Shown here: positions 44,020 to 52,036 of the stretch, piece by piece
Layout of the letters: the number at the start of each line of letters is the position of its first letter
How positions within the stretch are numbered: position 1 is the first letter of the stretch
Assembly: GCF_003122325.1 (NCBI RefSeq)
Contig: NZ_QFBC01000011.1
Span: 62,001 to 126,000, forward strand
Direction: 5' to 3'
Length of the DNA: 64,000 nt
From: Rhizobium album
GTDB lineage: Bacteria > Pseudomonadota > Alphaproteobacteria > Rhizobiales > Rhizobiaceae
Notes under the pieces: generated by a model
What the model saw: only the letters and a program-made list of their open reading frames with translations
What the model was told of the DNA's origin: nothing
Database searches by the model: none
Made by a program: the position numbers and the translations under genes

Positions 44020-44278
44020 GGCGACCATGACGAGGAGCGCAGTCCACGAGGCCAGCAATGCCGGATGGCTCGACCTGCATTTCGAGTCCTCTCGGCGGCG
44101 GAATGCTTTCCCGAGTATCAATTTCGCCGTTGTTGTCGATGATTTGGGGCATCTCCCATACAGAGAGCATAATGAACGATAATGCCCTGCCGGCAAGATC
44201 AACGGCCTGATGCCGCGATTGTCGGCGATCCGATAAGTTACTCTTCTTCATGGGGAAATTCAATTGCGTCGCAGTCAT
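43997..44278 (-). CDS. Hypothetical small protein, uncertain
   Basis: A 93-codon minus-strand frame that overlaps the symporter 3' end by 23 bases in opposite orientation. The product starts MTATQLNFPMKKSN and contains SVWEMPQIIDNNGEIDT. No domain is recognised. It has no RBS of its own; a good GGGAGG at 44309-44304 instead serves a 19-codon frame (44238-44297) in another phase. It may be spurious. Confidence 0.25.
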   Translation of the reverse strand: MTATQLNFPMKKSNLSDRRQSRHQAVDLAGRALSFIMLSVWEMPQIIDNNGEIDTRESIPPPRGLEMQVEPSGIAGLVDCAPRHGRLKTSRSD

Positions 44279-44542
44279 CGTATTGTTGCGCCAACATTCG
44301 TTGCCTCCCAAGATCAACATTGATTTTAAATCTGGATATGTATGTATTAAGCGTGATTTTCAGATCATCAAAATTAGGCGCGCGCAAAATTGTAGAATAT
44401 CAATTTCATCAATTTTTTGATCGTCCGATATATTCGCCGTAGCTCTAAATCATTATTAACTGACTGCGATTATGTTCTCCACATCCGCTCGGTCTCCGCC
44501 ATTCGCCGAACGGCTCCGCAATAGCAATCGAGTCGTATTGAA
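44020..44542. other. Long intergenic region between symporter and CZB genes
   Basis: 523 bases turn AT-rich toward the right end (44310-44460). Apart from the doubtful minus-strand frames described separately I see no gene, terminator or repeat. The AT-rich half probably contains the promoter of the CZB gene at 44543. No clear -35/-10 pair could be fixed. Confidence 0.45.
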
Positions 44543-44932
44543 ATGAGCACATCCTTTTACGTTGAGGAAATCACCGCTGGTATCGGCGCCCATGGCACAT
44601 GGAAAATGAAGCTGAAGACCGCGATCACGACCGCGTCCAGCGATTTCAAACCGAGCGTTGTCCGTTGCGATGACCAGTGCGCCCTTGGTAAATGGTTGCA
44701 CGGCTCCAAAATCGACGCGCAGACCAAGCTGGGCATGCCCTACAAGGTCAACAAGCGGGTGCATGCAGAATTCCATGAATGTGCCGCCCGGGTCCTCGAA
44801 CTGGCGCTGGCCGGCAAGGCCAAGGATGCACAGGCCCTGCTCGATGGGGAGTTCAAGGAACGCTCCGAAAAGGTCGTCCGGGCGCTGAACAAATGGAAGG
44901 GCGAGCTGCTGTCATCAACAAAGGCCGCTTGA
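44543..44932 (+). CDS. Stand-alone CZB (chemoreceptor zinc-binding) domain protein
   Basis: 129-residue soluble protein that consists almost entirely of a CZB domain. The zinc ligands are complete: His17 in AHGTWKMKL, Cys46 in CALGKWL, and His74 and His78 in VHAEFHE. CZB domains normally sit at the end of chemoreceptors or diguanylate cyclases and sense zinc or hypochlorous acid through the Cys. A free CZB protein may act as a zinc or oxidant sensor for a partner elsewhere. No partner gene is adjacent. Confidence 0.88.
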   Translation: MSTSFYVEEITAGIGAHGTWKMKLKTAITTASSDFKPSVVRCDDQCALGKWLHGSKIDAQTKLGMPYKVNKRVHAEFHECAARVLELALAGKAKDAQALLDGEFKERSEKVVRALNKWKGELLSSTKAA

Positions 44933-45195
44933 ATGCGGTCCGCGAGCGTGGTCTGGACTGGCAGGATTACGGCAAACGCGACGGTGGTGATGCGCAGGCG
45001 CATATAGCCACAGCCGGCCTACGCGGTCTCCAATTCCGATTTTGAAGGGCGACGTGAAGCCCGGAAATAACGAGAGATCAGTCGCCGGCTCTCCCGGAAG
45101 GCAGGGCGGTCATGCCGGGCCGGCAGACAAGGCTGATGGCAGAAATGCCTTGCGGGAAAACCGAGTGCCGGCATGGCGCCGAAGCGGTCAGCCCG

Positions 45196-45789
45196 TCACA
45201 CTTGCCTTGCGATGATCTGCGCCGTGGTGGCCAGATCGATCTGGTCCGGCATGCGCGGCAAGACGTGGTCGAGCACCGCCTGATGCGCCACCGGCTCGGA
45301 ACTGCCGACGGCATCGGACGCTACGACGACATGGAAGCCTGCATCGACGGCGCCGAAGACGCTGGCGAGCACGCAGACATCGGTTTCGACGCCGCTGAAG
45401 ATCAGTTGATCAATGCCATCCGCTTTCAGGCGTTCGTTGAAACCCGGTGCCTTGAATATGGAGTAGGTGAATTTTTCGACTTCCGTTTCCGGCTGCGACA
45501 GCGCCGCGAGCGGCGCGACAAGATCCTGGTAGGCCGGATCGAGCTGCGATGTCGTCAGCATCGACCAGCGCTCGTAATAGGTCTGCCAGCGTCCGGGCGC
45601 ATGGGCCGACGTTTCCGGCAACATGAACTTGGCAAACAGGGTCCGGCCCTTGAACGCCTCGCAAAGATCCAGCACGTTCGGCAGGATGTCCCGGATCGAG
45701 GGCGTGTGCCAGACCGTTTCCTCGGCAAACACCCGTTGCATGTCGATGACGATATGCAGCGTTTTTCCTGTACCGTTGCCGGTGCTCAC
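45196..45789 (-). CDS. Isochorismatase-family hydrolase
   Basis: 197-residue cysteine hydrolase with the family triad Asp16 (IVIDMQ), Lys106 (EVEKFTYS) and Cys139 (GVETDVCV). Such enzymes hydrolyse amides or ureides, for example nicotinamide or N-carbamoyl compounds. The ATG overlaps the ATPase stop by four bases (45786-45789), so it is the last gene of the Pot-type operon from 49596. Its place suggests hydrolysis of the imported compound. Confidence 0.87.
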   Translation of the reverse strand: MSTGNGTGKTLHIVIDMQRVFAEETVWHTPSIRDILPNVLDLCEAFKGRTLFAKFMLPETSAHAPGRWQTYYERWSMLTTSQLDPAYQDLVAPLAALSQPETEVEKFTYSIFKAPGFNERLKADGIDQLIFSGVETDVCVLASVFGAVDAGFHVVVASDAVGSSEPVAHQAVLDHVLPRMPDQIDLATTAQIIARQV

Positions 45790-46850
45790 GCGGCGTCCTC
45801 CATCGGGATGGTGTTGGCGGGATGCCAGGCAAGCGTCACTTCGCTGCCTTCGGGATGGATGGTGCCCGTCCGGTTCTGGGCGAAGATCTTCAGCGACGTT
45901 CCATCCTTCGCGGTCAGGACATAGGTCAGGGCCGGGCCGGCATAGATGACGTGGTCGATGCGCGCCGAAATCCGGTTCGAGGCGCCCTCGACCTCCGTTC
46001 CGTCGCCGACGATCTGCATTTTTTCCGGCCGAACGGCGACCATCGCCTTGGCATTGCCGGGCAGGGCCGCGGCCGTCCGCAAGCTGGTGCCGTCTGAGAG
46101 TTGCAGAGCGCCGTTTGACACGGCACCCTTGAAGAAATTGGTATCGCCAAGGAATTCGGCGGCAAAGCGTGTTTTCGGCTGCTCGTAGACCTCCGCCGGC
46201 GGACCGATTTGGACGATGCGCCCGCGGTCGAGGATGGCGACGTTGTCGGACAGCGCCAGGGCCTCCTCCTGGTCGTGGGTGACGAAGATCGTCGTCAGGC
46301 CCGTTTCGCGCTGGATGCGCTTCAGCTCCACCTGCATTTCCTGGCGCAGGCGCCGGTCGAGCGCCGAAAGCGGTTCATCGAGCAGCAGCACGCTCGGCTG
46401 GATGACGACGGCGCGCGCCAGCGCCACGCGCTGTTGCTGACCACCGGACAACTGTTTCGGGCGGCGGTCGCCGAAACCGGGAAGCCGCACCATGTCCAGC
46501 GCCCTGTCGACCAGCTTTTTGGCTTCCGCGCCGCGAATGCCGCGCCGGGCGAGGCCGAAGGCGACGTTCTGCGCCACCGTCATGTGCGGGAACAGCGCAT
46601 AGGACTGGAAGACCATGCCGATGTTGCGGGCGTAGACGGGTGTCTCGGTGACGTCGGCCCCGCCGATCGCGACCTTGCCGCTGTCCGGCGTGATGAAGCC
46701 CGCGACGATGCGCAAGAGGGTGGTCTTGCCCGAGCCGGACGGCCCGAGCAAGCTGGTGAACGAGCCCTCGGCGAAATGCGTGGTGATGTCGGCCAGTACC
46801 GGCACCTGGCCGTAGGTCTTGGCGACGGAAGTGATATCAACGTTTGTCAC
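45786..46850 (-). CDS. ABC transporter ATPase, PotA class (second importer)
   Basis: 354-residue ATPase: Walker A GPSGSGKTT, Q-loop FQSYALFPHM, signature LSGGQQQR, Walker B LLLDEP, switch VTHDQEEA and a TOBE-like C-terminus. Start GTG 46850 follows GGGAGGCGCCC and lies inside the end of the permease gene (overlap 14 bases). It overlaps the hydrolase gene by four bases. It energises the importer at 46837-49596. Confidence 0.92.
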   Translation of the reverse strand: MTNVDITSVAKTYGQVPVLADITTHFAEGSFTSLLGPSGSGKTTLLRIVAGFITPDSGKVAIGGADVTETPVYARNIGMVFQSYALFPHMTVAQNVAFGLARRGIRGAEAKKLVDRALDMVRLPGFGDRRPKQLSGGQQQRVALARAVVIQPSVLLLDEPLSALDRRLRQEMQVELKRIQRETGLTTIFVTHDQEEALALSDNVAILDRGRIVQIGPPAEVYEQPKTRFAAEFLGDTNFFKGAVSNGALQLSDGTSLRTAAALPGNAKAMVAVRPEKMQIVGDGTEVEGASNRISARIDHVIYAGPALTYVLTAKDGTSLKIFAQNRTGTIHPEGSEVTLAWHPANTIPMEDAA

Positions 46851-47616
46851 GGGCGCCTCCCGGGCGGGCAAAGATCGCAAAGACGACGATGACGCTCATC
46901 GAGCCGACAAGCAGGATGGTGGAGATGGCATTGATCTCCGGCGTAAAGCCTTTGCGGATTGCCGAATAGATTTGCACCGGCAGCGTGGCGAAGCCGGGCG
47001 TCGACAGGAAATAGGAAATTACGAACTGGTCGAGCGACACCGCGAAAGCGAACAACGCCGCGCCGAGAATACTGGGCGTCAGAAGCGGCAGCGTCACCGC
47101 GAAGAAAGCATGCAGCGGCGTCGAGCCGAGGCTGATGGCGGCTTCTTCCAGGTCGGAGCGGATCGTCCTGAGGCCGGTGCCCACGACCAGAACGACGTAG
47201 GGGATCGCCAGCGCCACATGGCCGATCAGCAGCGCATGCATGCCGCGTCCGATACCGGTCCAGAAGAAGAAGACCAGCATGGCCGTTCCGGTGATCAACC
47301 ACGGAATGGCGATCGGTGGCAGGAGCAGAAGCTGCAGCAGCGTGCGACCGCGCACCGCGCGCCGATCGAGTGCCACGGCCGCCATGGTGCCGGCAAGCGT
47401 TGCGAGAACCGCCGTGATCAGCGCGATGACGATCGAATTGATCCCGGCGGAAATCAGCTGGTCGTTGCCGGAAAGGGCAACATACCAGCGGGTCGTAAAG
47501 CGGAAGGGCAATTCGTAGAGCGCGGAATCGTTGAACCCCATCGCCATCATCACCATGATCGGCAGGTAGAGGAAGACGAGGATCGCCAACAGGTAGAAAC
47601 GGGCAAGCGCCTTCAT
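46837..47616 (-). CDS. ABC transporter permease, PotC class (second importer)
   Basis: 259-residue permease with six TM segments and EAA loop LEEAAISLGSTPLHAFFAVTLP. The stretch SLDQFVISYFLSTPGFATLPVQI is typical of PotC. ATG 47616 overlaps the stop of the upstream permease and has GGGAGGCGTCGC before it. The last seven codons overlap the ATPase start. Confidence 0.92.
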   Translation of the reverse strand: MKALARFYLLAILVFLYLPIMVMMAMGFNDSALYELPFRFTTRWYVALSGNDQLISAGINSIVIALITAVLATLAGTMAAVALDRRAVRGRTLLQLLLLPPIAIPWLITGTAMLVFFFWTGIGRGMHALLIGHVALAIPYVVLVVGTGLRTIRSDLEEAAISLGSTPLHAFFAVTLPLLTPSILGAALFAFAVSLDQFVISYFLSTPGFATLPVQIYSAIRKGFTPEINAISTILLVGSMSVIVVFAIFARPGGARDKR

Positions 47617-48530
47617 GCGACGCCTCCCGCGTTGCGGCGCAAGACGCCGGAGAAGGTCGCGAAAATCGCCAGGATCACCGCCAGCATCGTGAAGGAGAGG
47701 GCAGCACCCAGCGGCCAGTTGAACGCCTGCGTGAACTGGTCCTCGATGACGGTGCCCATGGTGACGCCGACGCGGCCGCCGAGGATGCGCGGCTCCATGA
47801 ACGAGCCGATCACCGGCACGAAGGTCAGGATGGCGCCGGTGGTCAGCCCCGGCAGGGCGAGCGGCACCAGCACGCGCGTCAAAATCGTCCACCAGCGCGC
47901 GCCGAGGCTTTGCGCCGCCTCGATGATGGCGTCGTCGATGGTGACCAGCGCGATGTAGCAGGTCAGGATCATATAGGGCAGGTAGCCGTGCACCAGGCCG
48001 AGGACGATGGCCGGCCGCGTATAGAGAAAGCCGATGGAGCCGGCCTCGGGCAGCAGGGCGTGCCACAGCGTATCGAGGAAGCCGCCCTCGCGCAGCACCA
48101 TGGTCCAGGAAAAGACGCGCACCAGGCCGTTGGTCCAGAAAGGCAGCAGGATCAGGATCAGCAGCGTCTCGCGCGCCCGTCCGATCGTCGCCCGCGCCAG
48201 CGCCAGCGCGGCGAAGAAGCCAAGCACGGCGCACAGGAAGGTCGTCCAGAAACCGATGACCAGCGAATCCCAGGCGATGCCGACGAGATAGGGCTGGGTG
48301 ATGAAGGCCTTGTAGTGTTTCAGCGTGAAGACGATCGGCGCACGGCCCATGGGCGTCGCATTCATGAAGCTGAAGACGAGCATGGTGCAAAGCGGCAGGA
48401 ACACCGCGATCAGCAGCCAGCCATAGGTCGGCATGAGCAGGGCCGCCGTCGCGAACCAGGACGGCAGGCGGTGCCCCGCAGCCGCGCCGGACGGCGAAGC
48501 TGCGGGACGAATGATCGCGTCAGCCGGCAT
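47613..48530 (-). CDS. ABC transporter permease, PotB class (second importer)
   Basis: 305-residue permease with an N-terminal TM after 30 mostly polar residues (WLLIAVFLPLCTMLVFSFM, split WLLIAVFLPL and CTMLVFSFM) and EAA loop IEAAQSLGARWWTILTRVLVPLALPG. The ATG at 48530 is overlapped by the binding-protein stop by 11 bases. It works with the PotC-type permease. Confidence 0.92.
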   Translation of the reverse strand: MPADAIIRPAASPSGAAAGHRLPSWFATAALLMPTYGWLLIAVFLPLCTMLVFSFMNATPMGRAPIVFTLKHYKAFITQPYLVGIAWDSLVIGFWTTFLCAVLGFFAALALARATIGRARETLLILILLPFWTNGLVRVFSWTMVLREGGFLDTLWHALLPEAGSIGFLYTRPAIVLGLVHGYLPYMILTCYIALVTIDDAIIEAAQSLGARWWTILTRVLVPLALPGLTTGAILTFVPVIGSFMEPRILGGRVGVTMGTVIEDQFTQAFNWPLGAALSFTMLAVILAIFATFSGVLRRNAGGVA

Positions 48531-49596
48531 AGAAGGCTTTGACTTCCTGCCAGAGATTGTTGAAGGCCTCGCGGCGATCGTCCGGCAGGGCCGACTGAAT
48601 CGTCATGGTCTTCAGGTAGCTCGGGTCGTGGATCTTGCGGTTGAGATCGTCGGCCGGCAGTTTTTCCATGGCGGCGGCATTGGCCGAAGCCGGTGCGCCG
48701 ATCTTGGTCGCCCATTCGACGTAGAAATCCGGATCGATCATGTAGTTGATGAAGGCCAGGCCGGCATCGGCATTGGGTGCGCCGACCGGAATGCACAAAT
48801 TGTCGAGCCAGCCGATGCCGCCTTCCTTGGGAACGACGAATTCAACCGGCAGGTTGCTGTTGCGCTTGGAGCGCACGGCCGCACCCGACCAGTAGACGGA
48901 CAGGTCGAACTCCTTGGCGGCGAAGGACTTGTTCCACTGGTCCTCGCTCGACCAGAGCAGCTTGACGTTGTCCTTGAAGCCTTTCAGCTTTTCCTTGACG
49001 GCGTCGAGATCGGACGGATTGTTCATGTCCTGGCCGGTCAGAAGCGCGCCGATGGCAACCGAGGTCACCGCGTCGTCGAACAAGGCCACCTTGTTCTTGT
49101 GCGCCGGATCGGCGAGCGCGGCATAGCTATCCGGCTTGGCGGAGCCTTCCGTGATCGCCAGCGAGGTAATGCCCCAGACCCATGCCACGCCGTAGGTCTT
49201 GTCCTCGAACTTGATGTTGGGATGATCCCGCAGTTCCGGCGAAAGGCCAGCGGAATTCGCCACCTTGGAGAAGTCGATCGGTTCGATCAGACCTTCGCTG
49301 GCGGCCTGCTGGGTGCGGGCGCTGTTGATCAGCACCACGTCATAGGCGCCCGGATTGGTGCGCAGCTTGGTCAGCATTTCCGGCTCGGAGCTGAAATAGT
49401 CGTGCACGACCTCGATGCCGGTGGCTTTCTGGAAGGCTTCGAGCGCCCACTTCTCGTCGGTGCCGTAACCCTGCCAGTTGAGCACGGTGATCTTGGTGGC
49501 CGCCCGGGCCGGGCGCATGGCGAAAGGCAGCGGAGCCGTGGCGGCGAAGGCGCCGGCGCCAAGGAGTCCGAGTGTTTGACGACGTGTGATTTTCAT
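48520..49596 (-). CDS. Tat-exported periplasmic binding protein, PotD class (second importer)
   Basis: 358 residues with a twin-arginine signal (MKITRRQTLGLLGAGAF) followed by AMRPARA. The mature start TKITVLNWQGYGTDEKWALEAFQKATGI is characteristic of spermidine/putrescine binding proteins. ATG 49596 follows GGGAGCTTTCT. First gene of the operon; a 146-base gap separates it from the palindromic site at 49743. The true ligand may not be a polyamine. Confidence 0.9.
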   Translation of the reverse strand: MKITRRQTLGLLGAGAFAATAPLPFAMRPARAATKITVLNWQGYGTDEKWALEAFQKATGIEVVHDYFSSEPEMLTKLRTNPGAYDVVLINSARTQQAASEGLIEPIDFSKVANSAGLSPELRDHPNIKFEDKTYGVAWVWGITSLAITEGSAKPDSYAALADPAHKNKVALFDDAVTSVAIGALLTGQDMNNPSDLDAVKEKLKGFKDNVKLLWSSEDQWNKSFAAKEFDLSVYWSGAAVRSKRNSNLPVEFVVPKEGGIGWLDNLCIPVGAPNADAGLAFINYMIDPDFYVEWATKIGAPASANAAAMEKLPADDLNRKIHDPSYLKTMTIQSALPDDRREAFNNLWQEVKAFYAG

Positions 49597-49742
49597 AGAA
49601 AGCTCCCTCTTAGACACCGTTTTGCGCCGCTCCAGGCGAATGTTACGAAAACGGCTGTTCCACCATCTCTTCCCCGCTCCATGCGATGTCCCGCATTCCT
49701 CTCGGGACGGCTCGGATGAGCCAGGAAAGATCACTCATTTTA

Positions 49743-49754
49743 TTTGTATACAAA
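49743..49754. promoter_or_regulatory. Perfect palindrome, probable GntR-type operator of the second Pot operon
   Basis: TTTGTATACAAA is a perfect 12-base palindrome in the 185-base gap before the binding-protein gene. The TTGTATACAA core is a common target of FCD-type GntR regulators. A related core occurs before the glycoside hydrolase operon (54761-54786). No GntR gene is adjacent in the window apart from the degenerate FCD protein at 15981. Confidence 0.5.
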
Positions 49755-49781
49755 CGATTATGGGTGGCGGTCCTTTCTTTG

Positions 49782-52028
49782 TCAAGCGGGCGTTTGGGAG
49801 GCCGGTGACCTATGCCAGATCGCCAGACTTGCCCCTTTTTTCGCCCCTGTCAGGTCGAAACACACACCATTGTCTGCCGGCAAGGCAGACAGGTGGCGAT
49901 CATCCAGCCGGGCCATGATGACGTCGTCGAGGCCGATGTGATGCAGTGACAGCATTGTGCCGTCCGCCGCCCCTTGATCCAGCACGCAGCCGAAATGTCC
50001 GGTCCCGAAGGTGAGGGCGCTCAGTGAGCCCCGCAGATCCGTGGACAGCAAGGGGCGTTCGCTCTGCGATAGCCGCAGGATGCCATCGGCAATCTCCACC
50101 TGCGCCGGCCCACGCGGCGACAGGAAGGGGCCGGCGGAAACGTCTTGCCCGTCATTGGTCAGCGTCCAACCCCGCCACGGATCGAATCCGATGGTCTCCT
50201 CCGCCGCCATCAGCGGCAAAAGCCCGGCCCAGATATAGAACGGATCGGTATCGCCCTGGTCCATCGCCTCGCCGGTCGTGGCATTGTAATTTTCCGCCGC
50301 GATGCGATCGTTGCGCCAGGATTGCATGAACAGGTCGTAGCTTTTTTGCGCGAGATCCGTCGCCTCGGCCGTGAAGCCGTATCGCCTGAGGCCGAGCCAC
50401 ACCATGTAATTGACGTTCGGCCAGATGCGCCCGCGCCAATAGACGTTTTCGGCGAAGGCCGGATCGTCGCGGGTGGCATTCGGCAGCAGGAACGCACCGC
50501 CGAAGGTCGAGGGATCGGCCAGATGGGCGAGCAACCGCTCCGCCTGTTGCGGGCTCGCCGCACCACAAACCAGCGGATAGAACGAGGTCGGCGACAGCGA
50601 GCGGACGAAGCCGCCGGTCCGCTGGCGGTTGGCGAAAATGCCGCGTTCGTCATCCCAGAGTTCGGTGCGGATCAGCTCGCGGCTGCGGGCCGCAAAGCCC
50701 GAGAATTCGGCGGCATCCGCTTCTTTTCCCAGCACGGCGGCGATCTTGCCGAGCATTTCCGCGTCGGTCGCCAGCGCGCAGTTGAGGCCGAGGTCGAAGG
50801 TCGAAAGCGTGCGTGTCTTCGGATCGTAGACCGCTTCGTCATGGGTGGCGGAATTGTCCATGCCGGTCTCGTTGCGCGCCCCGAAGACGGTGCCCTTGTA
50901 GAGGCCGCCGCCGACATCGCCGGTGCCGCAGGAAATCAGCCCGACCCCATCGGGATCACGGTTCTGGCGCCACCAGCGCTGGTTGCGGGCCAGAGCCTCG
51001 TAACTTGCCTCCAGCACGGACCGTTCGCCCGAGCGCAGATAGCAGAGCCAGGAAACCAGCGCGCCGGTCGGCGGCTGGCTGCGATCCACCCAGGCGTCGT
51101 TGGAGGTGACGATACAGGCGACATTGCCCTGCGGCGTCGCGCCTGCCAGCGCCACCGCCATGTTCTGGCGGGCGAGATCGATATCGAAGACGGATGACAA
51201 AAGTGCTGCAAACGCCTGGTCGTTGTACCAGACGGCGAAGTCGCCGAGATTCCAGATGCGGGTTACCGCCGTATAGGCCCGATTGTTCACCGGGTCCCAG
51301 ATGGTGTTCCAGCCGACGATATCGCGCACGGCATCCAGCGCACCGTCGAAGCGACCGCTGTGCAGGGCATGAACTTCGTCGGGCTGGCGGGCAAGGGCAT
51401 CCCTGGCCTTTTCGATCGCCAGCGCCGCGCTGTCGGCGACGGCCAGCCCATAGGCGCCGGAGCGCATCATTTCCATGTTGAAGCGCAGCGCAATGACCGG
51501 CGCCGCCTCGCCGCGTGTTGCCGTGTAGAAATAACCGTTCGTCTCGAAATCGGAGCAAAGCGCCTCGATCGTCTCATGGGCGGTCACCTGGATCGGCGCA
51601 TCCGCGCTTGCCACGGCAAGAAATCGCCGGTCGATCTCGATCAGCGCCACGCCGGCCTCATGATCGTAACGGACGATCTCGCCGCTTTCGGCCGAGACGG
51701 CAAGTGTCAGCCAGAAGCGCGTGCCCCATTCGCCGAACGCCGAGGCAGACCAGCTGCCGCGCATGACGAAGGGATCGACCGCGCCGGCGCGAAAGGAAAT
51801 TTTCGTGCCGGCAAGCTCTGTTTCCAGCTCGATCAGGCGGTTTCCGATGCAATGGCGGCCGAATCGCACGGTATCCTTGCGCGGCTCGATCAGGCTCGCC
51901 CAGCGAAGGCGGCTGGAATAAAGGACCGGCGTTACCTTGAAACCCAGGGGCCGGTAGACGAGCTCGGCCGGCCGTGTGGACCAGCTGTTCCAGGCGCTCG
52001 ACAGGGGGATGGTTGAATGTCCACGCAT
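49782..52028 (-). CDS. Glycoside hydrolase, MGH1/GH63-like (alpha,alpha)6-barrel family
   Basis: 748 residues. The C-terminal half carries the marks of trehalase/mannosylglycerate-hydrolase-like enzymes: AENVYWRGRIWPNVNYMVWLGLRRYG (parts NVYWRGRIWPN and VNYMVWLGLRRYG), then AENYNATTGEAMDQGDTDPFYIWAG. The middle has GMDNSATHDEAV, a typical acidic site. Expected general acids are in the GMDNS region and ENYN motif. ATG 52028 follows GAGGAAAACC and lies nine bases after the upstream GH gene. No signal peptide, so the enzyme is cytoplasmic. Confidence 0.82.
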   Translation of the reverse strand: MRGHSTIPLSSAWNSWSTRPAELVYRPLGFKVTPVLYSSRLRWASLIEPRKDTVRFGRHCIGNRLIELETELAGTKISFRAGAVDPFVMRGSWSASAFGEWGTRFWLTLAVSAESGEIVRYDHEAGVALIEIDRRFLAVASADAPIQVTAHETIEALCSDFETNGYFYTATRGEAAPVIALRFNMEMMRSGAYGLAVADSAALAIEKARDALARQPDEVHALHSGRFDGALDAVRDIVGWNTIWDPVNNRAYTAVTRIWNLGDFAVWYNDQAFAALLSSVFDIDLARQNMAVALAGATPQGNVACIVTSNDAWVDRSQPPTGALVSWLCYLRSGERSVLEASYEALARNQRWWRQNRDPDGVGLISCGTGDVGGGLYKGTVFGARNETGMDNSATHDEAVYDPKTRTLSTFDLGLNCALATDAEMLGKIAAVLGKEADAAEFSGFAARSRELIRTELWDDERGIFANRQRTGGFVRSLSPTSFYPLVCGAASPQQAERLLAHLADPSTFGGAFLLPNATRDDPAFAENVYWRGRIWPNVNYMVWLGLRRYGFTAEATDLAQKSYDLFMQSWRNDRIAAENYNATTGEAMDQGDTDPFYIWAGLLPLMAAEETIGFDPWRGWTLTNDGQDVSAGPFLSPRGPAQVEIADGILRLSQSERPLLSTDLRGSLSALTFGTGHFGCVLDQGAADGTMLSLHHIGLDDVIMARLDDRHLSALPADNGVCFDLTGAKKGASLAIWHRSPASQTPA

Positions 52029-52036
52029 GGTTTTCC

